DNA of 64,000 bases from Kumtagia sp963829135 (GCA_963829135.1 CAWHHO010000002.1:92739-156738), one strand, 5' to 3'. Counted from the stretch's first letter, positions 46,269-55,697 are shown. Translations and numbers: made by a program. The notes: generated from the letters alone by a model not told the origin.

Positions 46269-47738
46269 TCAGTGATTCGAGGTGACGATTTGATCACCGG
46301 CGCGGCCGTTCAGCTTCGGTGTCGCGCTCAAAGCGGGATTTGGAAGCGATAGATTGACAGTTGCCGGCACCACATTGCGTCCCTTTGACCCGAAACGCGC
46401 GTCGGGCTGCGGCAGCGGTCGCCGCGAGGATACGGTGTCTGGCTCAGCCGATAGTTCCGAGAAGAATACTCCGCTGCCCAGCAAAAACATGGCCAGTACA
46501 TATGTGGTATTCCAGAAATGGACCGTCCACCCAACCAAAAACAGACCTGTCATCGCGATGACGTAAGCTGTCTTGTATCTGCTGGTCTCCTCGTCCAATC
46601 CATTAAGGAAACCGGCCTTGAAGATCGCGCAGAGGAAAGCGGCGAGCATGAGAATACCGCCGGGCAAGCCATAGAATACGGCGTGGGCGAGCCAGAACAT
46701 GTCTATGCTAGGCGGCATCCACAAGGGACGGTCCCATTCGCCGAGACCGACACCGAAAATGGGATGATTGAGAACCGACTGCGTACCAAAATTCCAGATC
46801 AAGACACGGTATCCGGCTGACAGCTGATCAAAGGCGAAATGGGTGATGAAGAATTCCGGCACCGTTTGATTGGACATCAATGACACAAGAACATAGCCCG
46901 CAAACACCATCGCCCACAGCAGCTTCCATCTACTTTTGTTTTGTTGGAGCAACCAGTTCCACCCAAGCAGCATACCTTGCGCCGCAAGTGCGGTAATTGG
47001 GCCCGAGGAGAATGACAGGAATGCGGTTGCTCCGACAATGCCCGTCATCAGCCAGCGTTTCGACAGAGATTGGCGATCACCGAGCACCGTGTGCACCATC
47101 GCAAGGAAGCTCCCGCAGACGACGCCATGTAGGATCGGATGTTCAAACACGGTTTGAGCGCGTCGCAGTCCCCATCGCGGATCTGTAATGGCAACGACGT
47201 GCGTGGGAAGGACCGATGAAAACAATTCCAGAATGATGTCCCTTCCGGAAAAAGCCTCAAAGATCGCGAATGGCAAAAGGATAGCTACCATACGATACAG
47301 CAATCGGATCATTTCACGAAATGAAGCCACGCTGCGAATATAGCAACGCGCCATCAAATACGGGCCGAACGTTTCAATGAAAAGTATGCCTGCGGTCTGG
47401 ACGGAGTTCCCGAAACCGTGGTTTGCAGACAGGCTGATGGTCGCCCACACGCAATAAAGAATAATGAGGATATCAGAAACGCGGACGCGCCCGGCTTTGC
47501 CGGTCAACCATGCAAATACGCAGGGGACGAAGGTTCCTAAGAGGACGAGCCGATATGGCGAAAGAGCCAGTGATCCGACGTTGAAAATCCATGGGAGGAA
47601 CAGAACGACGAGAAACAGGAAGACCGGCCAGCGCAGGCCTTTTGATGTCACGACGACGCTTTTGGTAGGATCAAGCCGAACACCCAGCGGCCTGCTGGCC
47701 GTTCGCGACTGAGTCAACACGGTTGATGATCTGCTCAT
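46269..47738 (-). CDS. wzy: O-antigen/exopolysaccharide polymerase, Wzy type
   Basis: A 489-residue membrane protein with about 11-12 hydrophobic segments (WPVFLFLVVLFLPWIFNVGSLALSPYRLVLLG and others) and a long periplasmic loop containing RAQTVFEHPILHGVVCG and LNHPIFGVGLGEW, the usual features of O-antigen ligase/polymerase proteins. It would join repeat units in the periplasm. Identification as polymerase rather than ligase rests on its setting with Wzx and Wzz. The last 80 residues are hydrophilic. Confidence 0.82.
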   Translation of the reverse strand: MSRSSTVLTQSRTASRPLGVRLDPTKSVVVTSKGLRWPVFLFLVVLFLPWIFNVGSLALSPYRLVLLGTFVPCVFAWLTGKAGRVRVSDILIILYCVWATISLSANHGFGNSVQTAGILFIETFGPYLMARCYIRSVASFREMIRLLYRMVAILLPFAIFEAFSGRDIILELFSSVLPTHVVAITDPRWGLRRAQTVFEHPILHGVVCGSFLAMVHTVLGDRQSLSKRWLMTGIVGATAFLSFSSGPITALAAQGMLLGWNWLLQQNKSRWKLLWAMVFAGYVLVSLMSNQTVPEFFITHFAFDQLSAGYRVLIWNFGTQSVLNHPIFGVGLGEWDRPLWMPPSIDMFWLAHAVFYGLPGGILMLAAFLCAIFKAGFLNGLDEETSRYKTAYVIAMTGLFLVGWTVHFWNTTYVLAMFLLGSGVFFSELSAEPDTVSSRRPLPQPDARFGSKGRNVVPATVNLSLPNPALSATPKLNGRAGDQIVTSNH

Positions 47739-48002
47739 ATGTATTCTGCCAGCAAGCGGTAGTTGGAGCGTTGCGCCTACGGCCTATCGCTCAGGCATGT
47801 AACTGCCTTAGTTGCGAATGGGTCGGTAGTCGATTTGTACGTTTGCATGAAAGCCGGCTGGGTTGCACCGCTTTCGGATGTCAGCATCGGTATCTGCGGC
47901 TGATTTCTTGGACCAGCATTGAAGAGTGTGCGACGGCTTCATCCGATTGGCATACTTGCCTTCCACGTAGTGACCGCGACTATCTTCCGAGTTCGAGGGC
48001 TA

Positions 48003-49142
48003 ATGACTCGTATCGAGGAGGGTGACTCGTGGGGACTGCCAATGCGCTGCGGTTCAGTGTCTAGAATTATCTTCCATCCGAGCCTGCTCCACAAAACCTT
48101 GGGGGGGCTCGTGGCGGTTGTATTTGCGATGACAGCAGGCATCTCCATCGCCGAGGGGGAAGGCATCCCGTACGATGCCGTTTCCCCATGTTTGCCAGCG
48201 CCCGACAAAACGTACTGCGCCAGGCGCCCTTCGCTGTGCGGCTATCCCGACGAAACCAACACGGGGCCCGTCCGTGGAACCGTTCTCAATCGGGTCCCAC
48301 AGGACGTGTCATCAGGCGCGGGATGGGCGTGGGAGCCGGATAGGGGTAGGCTCCGCATTACAGGCGCCGGCGCCACGGTCGATTCTGTCGAGGTGCATGG
48401 CCAAGTGACCATCGATGCGCCGAATGTGACGCTTCGAAACAGCAAGATAATTGCATGCAATGTCAACTCGATCGTCGCCATTCGCGCTGGCCGCCCGGCA
48501 GATGGGTATAATGGCGATGGCGCACGTGTCGAAAACAACCTTTTGGGATGTGACGGTCCGATAGAAGATCGATCCGATCGCGGCGTTAGCGATGTCTACG
48601 GCGAGGCAAGACGTTTGTTAATTAGAAGGAACAATATTTGGAACGTGTCCAACGGAGTGACTGTTGAACGCGAAGGTCTGGTGCAGGGAAATTTCGTGCA
48701 CGATCTCGGTCACCGGTCGGGTGACCACCACTCGGGTCTCTCAAATCACGGCGGTGCGATCGCTGTCGTGTTCGATCTGAACACGGTGCTACTTTCTCAG
48801 GAGGGCGTTTCGGCTCCGATCGTAGTCTATTCGGACTTTGCGGAGGCTGGCAACATCACCGTATCGCGCAATCTTGTTTCCGGTGGTTCCTACTGCTTCT
48901 ACGGCGGGGAATCCGGCGAATTTGCTCCAGCTGCAGGCTCCATCCTATTTGTCAACAATCGCCTTTCCACGATGTACGGACAGAATGGCAATTGCGGTAT
49001 CTACGGGGAGATTGCAGCCTTCGCGCCGTCCGGAAGAAGTAAGTGGTCGGGCAATGTGCGGGATGAGGATTTGCGGCCACTTGGGGACGAGAAACTCGAA
49101 GTTGAGCCTGAATGCCACGCGCCCGTGGACGGCGCTAACTAG
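48003..49142 (+). CDS. Secreted right-handed beta-helix protein
   Basis: About 379 residues. After a hydrophobic export segment (LGGLVAVVFAMTAGISIAEG) the protein has a Cys-rich N-terminal part (PCLPAPDKTYCARRPSLCGYPDE), then beta-helix rungs: LRITGAGATVDSVEVHGQVTIDAPNVTLRNSKI, ARVENNLLGCDG, LLIRRNNIWNVSNGVTVEREGLVQGNFVHDLG and NITVSRNLVSGGSYCFYGG. Such folds bind or cut polysaccharides, and HDLGHRSGDHHSGLSNHGG is rich in possible ligands. The start is uncertain: ATG at 48003 or 48042. The neighbours suggest a role in processing or anchoring the polysaccharide; no catalytic motif is certain. Confidence 0.75.
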   Translation: MTRIEEGDSWGLPMRCGSVSRIIFHPSLLHKTLGGLVAVVFAMTAGISIAEGEGIPYDAVSPCLPAPDKTYCARRPSLCGYPDETNTGPVRGTVLNRVPQDVSSGAGWAWEPDRGRLRITGAGATVDSVEVHGQVTIDAPNVTLRNSKIIACNVNSIVAIRAGRPADGYNGDGARVENNLLGCDGPIEDRSDRGVSDVYGEARRLLIRRNNIWNVSNGVTVEREGLVQGNFVHDLGHRSGDHHSGLSNHGGAIAVVFDLNTVLLSQEGVSAPIVVYSDFAEAGNITVSRNLVSGGSYCFYGGESGEFAPAAGSILFVNNRLSTMYGQNGNCGIYGEIAAFAPSGRSKWSGNVRDEDLRPLGDEKLEVEPECHAPVDGAN

Positions 49143-49153
49143 GATCCGCAGAA

Positions 49154-50644
49154 ATGGACTCTTACCCAGACTTCAAAGGACAGTTCGTTGTTTCGAGAAA
49201 AAGCAATCCCAGCCGCGAAGGCGCGACGCGTCATCATCTCGAGACTCTGTGCGTAGACGTCTTTTCGCCGTTGGATGTGGTCAAGGTCTTGGACGCTACA
49301 GGCCGCACCGTGGGATTGTTCCTCGGGACCTTGGTCGATACCGAGGTCCAGGCGATTGTAACCTCCTCGATACAGTTAGATGTTGCGATTGATGATCTTC
49401 AAAAATTGGACAGCCTGATTGAAGATCACGTCTACCGATTCACAGGCAGTTTTGTTTTTGTGATCGATGTCACCAATGCGCGCCGCGTCTATCTCGATGC
49501 AAACGGCAGCAAGTCTCTTGTCTACGACGCCGAAGCCGGGATTGCCGCATCTACAACCCCGCTGCTCCTTACTTCAACCGAATATCACCAACGTTTCGAT
49601 TCTGAACTTTATCGCGGGTTGAACGTCGATCAGGACGGTTGGTTTCCAGCGGGATTGACGGCCCACACCGGTATTCGTCGCCTGATCTGCAACCATTATC
49701 TCGACTTGGATACCATGCGGGTAGTTCGGCATTGGCCTGTCCGCGAAATCGAAGAGGGTGCGGACCCTGAGCAACTCGTGGCCTCAATTGTGGATGAGGC
49801 CGAGCGCACGGTCCGGGCCATTTTCCGAACCGGCCTCGCGACAATGGCGCTTACCGCCGGGAATGAAACGCGACTTCTGCTAGGGTGCTGCAGAAGCTTT
49901 GCCAAAGAAATTGACTTCATGACCGTCAAAGCACCTGGCGCCGATCTCGACGTGGCGCGAGCGGTAGAACTGGCAAGACTCTTTGGTTTGAAGCACCGTC
50001 TACTACCGTACGTGCGAGCAGACGCTCAAGCGGCGCGTAACTGGCAGATGCGTGTCGGCCATTGCGTCACCGGATCCAACATGACGATGCATCCAACGGT
50101 TGAACCGCTTAACGGCAGGATATTCATCGGGGGCCTTGGCGGGGAGATCGGCCGTGGCTTTCTTTGGCTCAATTCGGAGCAGGGCATAGCCATCGACGCG
50201 CCTGGCATAGTATCGAGGCTGAAGCTTCCGCAGCATCCCAGATTACTCGAAGAAGTGGAACAATGGCTCCGGCCACTGAAACACTATAACAGCCTCTTGC
50301 TGCTGGACCTGGCATATATGGAATTGCGAATGAGCTGCTGGGCTTTCGCACAATCTTACGCTGCCCCCTTGCAGATCGAGGTCAATCCCCTCGTATCGAG
50401 GAAGATATTCGCGTCCATGCTTTCCTTGTCACCTTCTGTCCGGCGCAACAATGGTGTTATTTTGCAGGGCATTCGTCTTACGTGGCCAGAATTATTGTCG
50501 CTCCCCATAAATCGCTATGGTGATTGGCGCGACAAGGTGAGGATAGCGCGCGCTGCGTTGGATAATCCACGCCAAGCCATACGGAAGATCCGACAGCTCG
50601 GCACGGTCAAACTGGGCCGCAGGCTCAACCGTCGTGTTTCCTAA
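49154..50644 (+). CDS. Asparagine synthetase-like (PP-ATPase) protein without N-terminal Cys
   Basis: A 496-residue protein. Residues 95-145 resemble the glutaminase-like domain (FTGSFVFVIDVTNARRVYLDANGSKSLVY), but there is no Cys at position 2, so glutaminase activity is unlikely. The ATP pyrophosphatase loop, usually SGGxDSS, appears as LTAGNETR (233-240). It continues with VARAVELARLFGLKHRLL, as in AsnB-like enzymes. It may adenylate a carboxyl group, possibly amidating a uronic acid of the polysaccharide, but this is inference. It starts 11 bases after the beta-helix gene, suggesting one operon. Confidence 0.75.
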   Translation: MDSYPDFKGQFVVSRKSNPSREGATRHHLETLCVDVFSPLDVVKVLDATGRTVGLFLGTLVDTEVQAIVTSSIQLDVAIDDLQKLDSLIEDHVYRFTGSFVFVIDVTNARRVYLDANGSKSLVYDAEAGIAASTTPLLLTSTEYHQRFDSELYRGLNVDQDGWFPAGLTAHTGIRRLICNHYLDLDTMRVVRHWPVREIEEGADPEQLVASIVDEAERTVRAIFRTGLATMALTAGNETRLLLGCCRSFAKEIDFMTVKAPGADLDVARAVELARLFGLKHRLLPYVRADAQAARNWQMRVGHCVTGSNMTMHPTVEPLNGRIFIGGLGGEIGRGFLWLNSEQGIAIDAPGIVSRLKLPQHPRLLEEVEQWLRPLKHYNSLLLLDLAYMELRMSCWAFAQSYAAPLQIEVNPLVSRKIFASMLSLSPSVRRNNGVILQGIRLTWPELLSLPINRYGDWRDKVRIARAALDNPRQAIRKIRQLGTVKLGRRLNRRVS

Positions 50645-50660
50645 CTCCAGGGCAACCCCA

Positions 50661-51644
50661 ATGGCAACCCCAATGGCACCCAGTGTCTCGGTCATTCTTC
50701 CGACCTACAACAGGAGCGGCAGCTTGCATGCTTCTATTTCCAGCGTATTGACGCAGTCGTATAGCGACCTCGAACTGATCGTCGTGGACGACGGGTCATC
50801 GGAGGACATTGAAGGCCTCGTCCGCTCGATTGGCGATCCACGTATCGTGTTTGTCAGGCGGATGACCAATGGAGGCGCGGCAGCTGCGCGCAACACCGGC
50901 GTGGCCCAGGCCAAAGGCAAATATATCGCATTCCAAGACAGCGACGACCTCTGGCTGCCGGGTAAACTGGAACGGCAGATCGGCTTTTTTTCCAAGTTAC
51001 CCGACGATGTTGGCGTGGTTACGGGAGGTAAACTCCTCTATGGTCGGGACGCCCGCTTTAACTTTGGGCACGGAAGGGTTGCATATGCTCCGCCGCCGGA
51101 GAGCATTTTGCGACTGGATGAAGACCAGATCGCGCATTTGCTAACCGAAAACCGCATCAGCCTTCAGAATGCCCTGTTCAAGAAGCAGTACATTTCAGAC
51201 ACGGTATGGTTCGATTCCTGTGCCAAGGCTAATGAGGATTGGGATTTCGCTATCCGTTTGGTCCAGAATACGCGAGTCTACGAGGACCGCGAGCCGGTCG
51301 TGCTGGGCTTTCTTTCGCCAGACAGCATCTCCTCAAACTTCAGGAGTCAAACGATCGGAATCCTCCGCATCCTAAAAAAGAACCGTGTTCTTTTGGAAAG
51401 ATACAAGAAGCAGCGCTCGATCATGCTCATCGACGTAGCGGCCGCCCTTTTTCGGGCCAATAAGCTTAAGCGATCGTTCAATTTTCTTGCTGCGGGGCTA
51501 CAGGACTATCCTTCGCACGTTGGCCTGGTTCCGCGTGCCTTTGGTCGTGAAATAAAGTCGAGATTTGCGTCACTATTGCGGTGGCAGAGACGAAGCCAAT
51601 CAGCTCAAAACCACGTCTTAAGCGCGCCGATGGCTCAGGACTGA
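50661..51644 (+). CDS. Glycosyltransferase family 2
   Basis: A 327-residue GT-A enzyme. SVSVILPTYNRSGSLHASISSVLTQSYSDLELIVVDDGS is the classical N-terminus, with GGAAAARNTGVAQAKGKYIAFQDSDDLW holding the DSDD metal motif. The ATG at 50661 is one of two inside a short tandem repeat (GCAACCCCAATG) and has AGGG upstream; a GTG at 50634 overlaps the previous gene. It likely adds a sugar to the repeat unit. Confidence 0.86.
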   Translation: MATPMAPSVSVILPTYNRSGSLHASISSVLTQSYSDLELIVVDDGSSEDIEGLVRSIGDPRIVFVRRMTNGGAAAARNTGVAQAKGKYIAFQDSDDLWLPGKLERQIGFFSKLPDDVGVVTGGKLLYGRDARFNFGHGRVAYAPPPESILRLDEDQIAHLLTENRISLQNALFKKQYISDTVWFDSCAKANEDWDFAIRLVQNTRVYEDREPVVLGFLSPDSISSNFRSQTIGILRILKKNRVLLERYKKQRSIMLIDVAAALFRANKLKRSFNFLAAGLQDYPSHVGLVPRAFGREIKSRFASLLRWQRRSQSAQNHVLSAPMAQD

Positions 51645-51738
51645 TATTGGCAGGCTATCCGGTGATCGGGACTCCGCACACAAAATGCAGGGTCACGCGC
51701 TGGCGCAGCTCATGTCGGCTCGCTCGGGCCTGGCGCCC

Positions 51739-51761
51739 GTAGCTGGCGCTACGCCAGCTAC
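51739..51761. terminator. Hairpin after the GT2 gene
   Basis: GTAGCTGGCG and CGCCAGCTAC pair perfectly around a 3-base loop, 95 bases beyond the GT2 stop. No T run follows. An 18-base perfect palindrome (51779-51796) lies just downstream inside the decayed GT4 copy. Confidence 0.4.
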
Positions 51762-51770
51762 TGATCGTCC

Positions 51771-51921
51771 ACATGGTCACCTGCTCGCGAGCAGGTCTCG
51801 ATCCGCGCTTGTAGCAGGTCAAGAGCGAGGCTTGTGAGCCGCCGACCTACTGATACGCCATCCACGCCTCGCCGACATCATCCTTGTTAAGGGTCGCCGC
51901 AATCAGCAAAAATATCTGACG
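51771..51921 (-). pseudogene. Decayed copy of the GT4 gene start
   Basis: On the minus strand this stretch repeats the beginning of the GT4 gene at 46121. The stretch NKDDVGEAWMAYQ and the later LLTCYKRGSRPAREQVT match NKDDVGEAWVAYQ and LLTYHKRGSRPVHEQLT of the intact gene. The GTG start is changed to GCG, an extra A sits in the run after the start, and an in-frame stop follows AYQ. The fragment stops matching near 51771, so only about the first 50 codons survive. Confidence 0.75.
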
Positions 51922-52039
51922 CGGCGGCTTCATAAATAGACGTAGATCGAAAGGCCTATTCCGAACTAGGCCTTGCTGCCGTGCTTCATTGACAATGCAT
52001 AAATACGATAGAAATTTCTAAGGAAATCTATTCTGCATC

Positions 52040-52245
52040 TATTTGTTTAAAAAAGGCAATCTAGGTTTATGGTCTATTGTTGCGGATTTATTGTTGATTT
52101 GACTGGTTTGGAAGGATACATATCTTCCACTTTTGGATAGTTACCTAATCGATTCGACGTAGTGACTGGAGCGCGGGGCACCGCTTCAGTTCGGTCGCTC
52201 AGCAAGCGGCCTCAAGACTAAGGGCGGGATAAGACGATTGGCGCG
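52040..52245. repeat. Diverged copy of the wzy-GT4 intergenic region
   Basis: This stretch resembles 46150-46340 in the same orientation, including the GT4 upstream spacer and the last codons of wzy. For example CCACTTTTGGATAGTTACCT at 52130 parallels CCACTTTTGACCAATTGCCT at 46252. Together with the GT4 remnant it makes a direct repeat of about 450 bases, some 5.8 kb from the intact copy. Confidence 0.65.
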
Positions 52246-52319
52246 GTCCATCAGGGCGCGTCGATGGCGTTTTTTGTCCCAAGTCCTGGCGGGCTTGGCC
52301 GAACCCGGAGCACGGCCCG

Positions 52320-55300
52320 ATGGTCAATACGACAATACCAAGCGAATTTCGATATGCCACCGACATCGGTATGCCGGACGGAACAGATCTGATCACGATC
52401 ACTGAGGACGGCACCGTGCTCGACGGGCTGCCCATAACGGACCGGACGCTGACAGATAGCGGCAACATAAACGGCATAGGGAACTCGCTCGGCAAAGAGC
52501 TGATCGATAACTCCGGAGATAATCTGGTCGATCGCGAGTCTGGATCGGATACGCTGACTGGACTGGGAGATGCAGCTTCTGGGGCCACGAACATCGACAC
52601 CATCAACGACTTCACCGTCGCGAATGGTACAATCCTGCTGGATGACGCTACATTCAGCGCGACTGCAGGGACCCTGACCGCGGCACCGTTCTTGGCAAGC
52701 ACCAGCGTCATGAGCAGCGCTGCGAGCGGCGCCGTCCAAATCGCACAATTGGCATCGAGCGTCACGCTGACCTTAGACGATGGATCTGCGGGTGCGTCGG
52801 GCGGCACTCCGCAAGTGCCGAATTTGCTGGACGGTTATGCGGTTCGTCCAACATGGTCGGTCGCTGGAGTCGACTATGCCGTTGGTGCTCGCCCCGGAGT
52901 CACGTTAAAAGTCCCGACCGCCAGCAATCTGCCGGCCGGAGCCGAATTGGGCAACCATGTCATCTACATCGAGGGCACCGACGTTACGCTGAGTGGCTAC
53001 AATCTGACGAACTACACTGTACTGGTAACCAATACTGCGAAGGGGACCGCTACGGTCGTCGACTGTGCCGCGACGACGGGGATCAACATTCGAAGCACGG
53101 TCGACGCGACGGCGAACCTCGTCGTGAAGTACTGTACGTTTGACGGCGGTGGAATGGCGTCGGATCCGGATTTTCAACTGATAAAGGTATGGACCCCGCT
53201 GACGGTTGAGTATTCCGTGCTCAAGAATGCGCCAGCCGCGATTTATGCCCCTGAGCCCGCAACGGTGATGTACAATGTCATGTCGGGCTTTGCGTGGCAG
53301 ACCGGGGCGCATGCTTGTGCGATTGCTATCGAAGGCACCAACGATCCGAACACTTCAGCGCTCATCGCATATAATACCATCTATTCGGGAGATTCTCGAA
53401 ACGCACAGGGTTTTCCCATTGGGATAGGAACGGGCATTGCCTTCTACAATGATGCAGGTGGGAACTTTTATAATAGTACTGTCGCAAACAACACGGTGAT
53501 CGCGAATTTACCGGGGGGCGCGTCCTACCTGACAGGCTTCTATGTGGACGCTCCGGGTACCGCCACGAATATGGCTGTCCAAGACAATTTCTACGCTTCG
53601 ATAAATGGATTCAATAATTCCAACAGCGGTGCATATGGCGCACTTTACACGGGCGCTAGCGGCTCAGTGCAGGCGACCTATACCAACAATATCGACATGA
53701 GTACTGGCCAGCTCGTTCCTGGCAGCAGCGGTGGAGGTGGAGGTGGAGGTGGCGGATCGAACGACATCTTCTCGGACGTCAGCTACACACTGCCCGCCGA
53801 CGTTGCAAACCTGACCCTAACGGGTACCGGCAACATCAACGGCACGGGGAACTCGCTGGCCAACAAGCTGATTGGCAACTCCGGGAACAATACACTCGAT
53901 GGCGGGGCCAATGCCGACCGTATGGAAGGTGGGGCGGGCAACGACACCTACGTCGTCGACAATGTCGGCGACGTTGTGGTCGAGGCGAACGGCCAGGGCA
54001 CGGACGCGGTGCGGAGTTCGGTGAGCTATACCCTGCCGACCTACGTCGAGAACCTGACGCTGACGGGTAGTGCCAACGTCAACGCCACAGGGAACTCGCT
54101 GGCCAATAGCATCACCGGTAACGCCGGTAACAACGTTATCAACGGTATGGAGGGTGCCGACACGATGGCCGGTGGCGCTGGCAGCGACACCTATTATGTC
54201 GAAAGCGCCGGCGATGTTGTTACCGAGGCAAATGTTACCGGTACGGATAGCGTTAACAGCTCGGTGTCGTTCTCCCTCGGTCAGTACCTTGAGAACCTGA
54301 TCCTCACGGGCTCTGCCAACATCAACGCCACCGGCAACAGCCTCAACAATGCGCTCACGGGCAATGCCGGAAACAATATTATCAATGGTGGCGTCGGCGC
54401 GGACACGATGGCCGGCGGTGCCGGCAGCGACACCTACTATGTCGACAATGCCGGTGACGTCGTCAACGAGGCGAATGTTGCCGGCACGGATCTCGTCAAC
54501 AGTTCGGTGACGTTCTCCCTGGGCCAGTATGTCGAGAACCTGGCCTTAACCGGATCGGCCAATATCAACGGCACCGGCAACGGACTGGCGAACAGCATCA
54601 GCGGCAACGCGGGAAACAATATCATCAATGGTGGAGCGGGCGCCGATACGATGACCGGCGGCGCCGGCAACGACACATATTTTGTCGACAATGCCGGTGA
54701 CGTGGTCAACGAGGCGAATGTTGCCGGCACGGATCTCGTCAACAGTTCGGTGACGTTCTCCCTGGGCCAGTATGTCGAGAACCTGACCTTAACCGGATCG
54801 GCCAATATCAACGGCACTGGCAACGGACTGGCGAACATCATCAGCGGCAACGCCGGAAACAATATCATCAATGGTGGAGCGGGCGCCGATACGATGACCG
54901 GCGGCGCCGGCAGCGACACCTATTATGTCGACAATGCCGGTGACAAAATCATTGAGGCGAATGTTGCGGGCACGGATCGTGTCAACAGTTCAGTGTCGCT
55001 CTCCGTATCCAGCCAGTACGTTGAGGTCTTGACGCTAACCGGTTCGGCCAACATCAACGGCACCGGCAACAGCCTTAACAACACACTGACAGGCAATGCC
55101 GGCAACAATAGTCTCAACGGCAGCACCGGCAACGACACGCTCAGCGGCGGAGCGGGCAACGACACGCTCATCGGTGGAGCCGGCAATGACACACTGACTG
55201 GTGGCAGCGGCAATGATGGCTTCCTGTTCAACACTGCGCTAAATGTGACGACCAATGTCGACAGGATCACGGATTACAATGTCTCCGCCGACACGATTGA

Positions 55301-55532
55301 CCTGGAGAACGGAATCTTCACCGCGCTGACGACGACCGGGTCGCTGGCAGCTGCCGCTTTCCGCGCCAGCACGACCGGCCTGGCGGGTGATAGCAACGAC
55401 CGCATCATCTACGAGACCGATACCGGCAAGCTGTTCTACGACCCCAACGGCAATGCGGCCGGCGGCAGCTTGCATTTCGCGACACTCACTGCAGGGTTGG
55501 CACTGACCAATGCCGATTTCCTGGTGCTCTGA
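52320..55532 (+). CDS. Large secreted beta-helix/RTX calcium-binding protein
   Basis: A 1070-residue protein. Residues 1-130 look like a degraded RTX end: SGNINGIGNSLGKELIDNSGDN and then NIDTINDFTV...FLAST, which closely parallels NVDRITDYNV...FRAST at 979-1018. Residues about 160-455 are a right-handed beta-helix (VIYIEGTDVTLSGYNLTNYTVLV, VEYSVLKNAPAAIYAPEPATVMYNVMSG). A polyglycine linker is at about 470-480. Residues 519-923 are five 81-residue repeats, each with GNAGNNIINGGxGADTMxGGAGxDTY. Residues 924-970 are GGxGxDxLx nonapeptides that bind calcium. There is no N-terminal signal peptide, as expected for type I secretion. The ATG at 52320 follows GGAGC. It probably binds or modifies the extracellular polysaccharide. 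Confidence 0.85.
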   Translation: MVNTTIPSEFRYATDIGMPDGTDLITITEDGTVLDGLPITDRTLTDSGNINGIGNSLGKELIDNSGDNLVDRESGSDTLTGLGDAASGATNIDTINDFTVANGTILLDDATFSATAGTLTAAPFLASTSVMSSAASGAVQIAQLASSVTLTLDDGSAGASGGTPQVPNLLDGYAVRPTWSVAGVDYAVGARPGVTLKVPTASNLPAGAELGNHVIYIEGTDVTLSGYNLTNYTVLVTNTAKGTATVVDCAATTGINIRSTVDATANLVVKYCTFDGGGMASDPDFQLIKVWTPLTVEYSVLKNAPAAIYAPEPATVMYNVMSGFAWQTGAHACAIAIEGTNDPNTSALIAYNTIYSGDSRNAQGFPIGIGTGIAFYNDAGGNFYNSTVANNTVIANLPGGASYLTGFYVDAPGTATNMAVQDNFYASINGFNNSNSGAYGALYTGASGSVQATYTNNIDMSTGQLVPGSSGGGGGGGGGSNDIFSDVSYTLPADVANLTLTGTGNINGTGNSLANKLIGNSGNNTLDGGANADRMEGGAGNDTYVVDNVGDVVVEANGQGTDAVRSSVSYTLPTYVENLTLTGSANVNATGNSLANSITGNAGNNVINGMEGADTMAGGAGSDTYYVESAGDVVTEANVTGTDSVNSSVSFSLGQYLENLILTGSANINATGNSLNNALTGNAGNNIINGGVGADTMAGGAGSDTYYVDNAGDVVNEANVAGTDLVNSSVTFSLGQYVENLALTGSANINGTGNGLANSISGNAGNNIINGGAGADTMTGGAGNDTYFVDNAGDVVNEANVAGTDLVNSSVTFSLGQYVENLTLTGSANINGTGNGLANIISGNAGNNIINGGAGADTMTGGAGSDTYYVDNAGDKIIEANVAGTDRVNSSVSLSVSSQYVEVLTLTGSANINGTGNSLNNTLTGNAGNNSLNGSTGNDTLSGGAGNDTLIGGAGNDTLTGGSGNDGFLFNTALNVTTNVDRITDYNVSADTIDLENGIFTALTTTGSLAAAAFRASTTGLAGDSNDRIIYETDTGKLFYDPNGNAAGGSLHFATLTAGLALTNADFLVL
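53874..55088 (+). repeat. Five tandem 243-bp repeats in the RTX gene
   Basis: Units begin at about 53874, 54117, 54360, 54603 and 54846, each 81 codons, with a partial further unit at 55089. Units at 54360-54845 and 54603-55088 share long identical stretches, such as the bases around 54470-54540 and 54713-54783, which shows recent duplication or gene conversion; the first unit is the most diverged. Confidence 0.85.
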
Positions 55533-55547
55533 TGGAACGCGACACCT

Positions 55548-55569
55548 GCCCGGCTTAATCAAACCGGGC
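55548..55569. terminator. Weak hairpin after the RTX gene
   Basis: GCCCGG and CCGGGC can pair around a 10-base A/T-rich loop, 16 bases after the RTX stop, in the convergent space before the wecB gene. It has no T run. Confidence 0.35.
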
Positions 55570-55697
55570 GGTCCGGATACGCTGGGCGGCGCGCAAGTTT
55601 GGGCTGGCCAGTCGCTAGCGCGAGAGAGCTCGTCACCCCGCCGGAGGGGACTTCATCCGGCTCCGTGCCCCAGCTCTATGAATCGGCCTGTTTTCGT

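Noticed and set aside
51779..51796. Perfect palindrome ACCTGCTCGCGAGCAGGT as an operator
   Set aside because: It lies inside the decayed GT4 copy, where similar but imperfect sequence exists in the intact gene, so chance symmetry in a pseudogene is likelier.
53724..53760. GGTGGAGGTGGAGGTGGAGG tract as a regulatory or CRISPR-like repeat
   Set aside because: It is in frame and encodes a polyglycine linker between the beta-helix and RTX parts.
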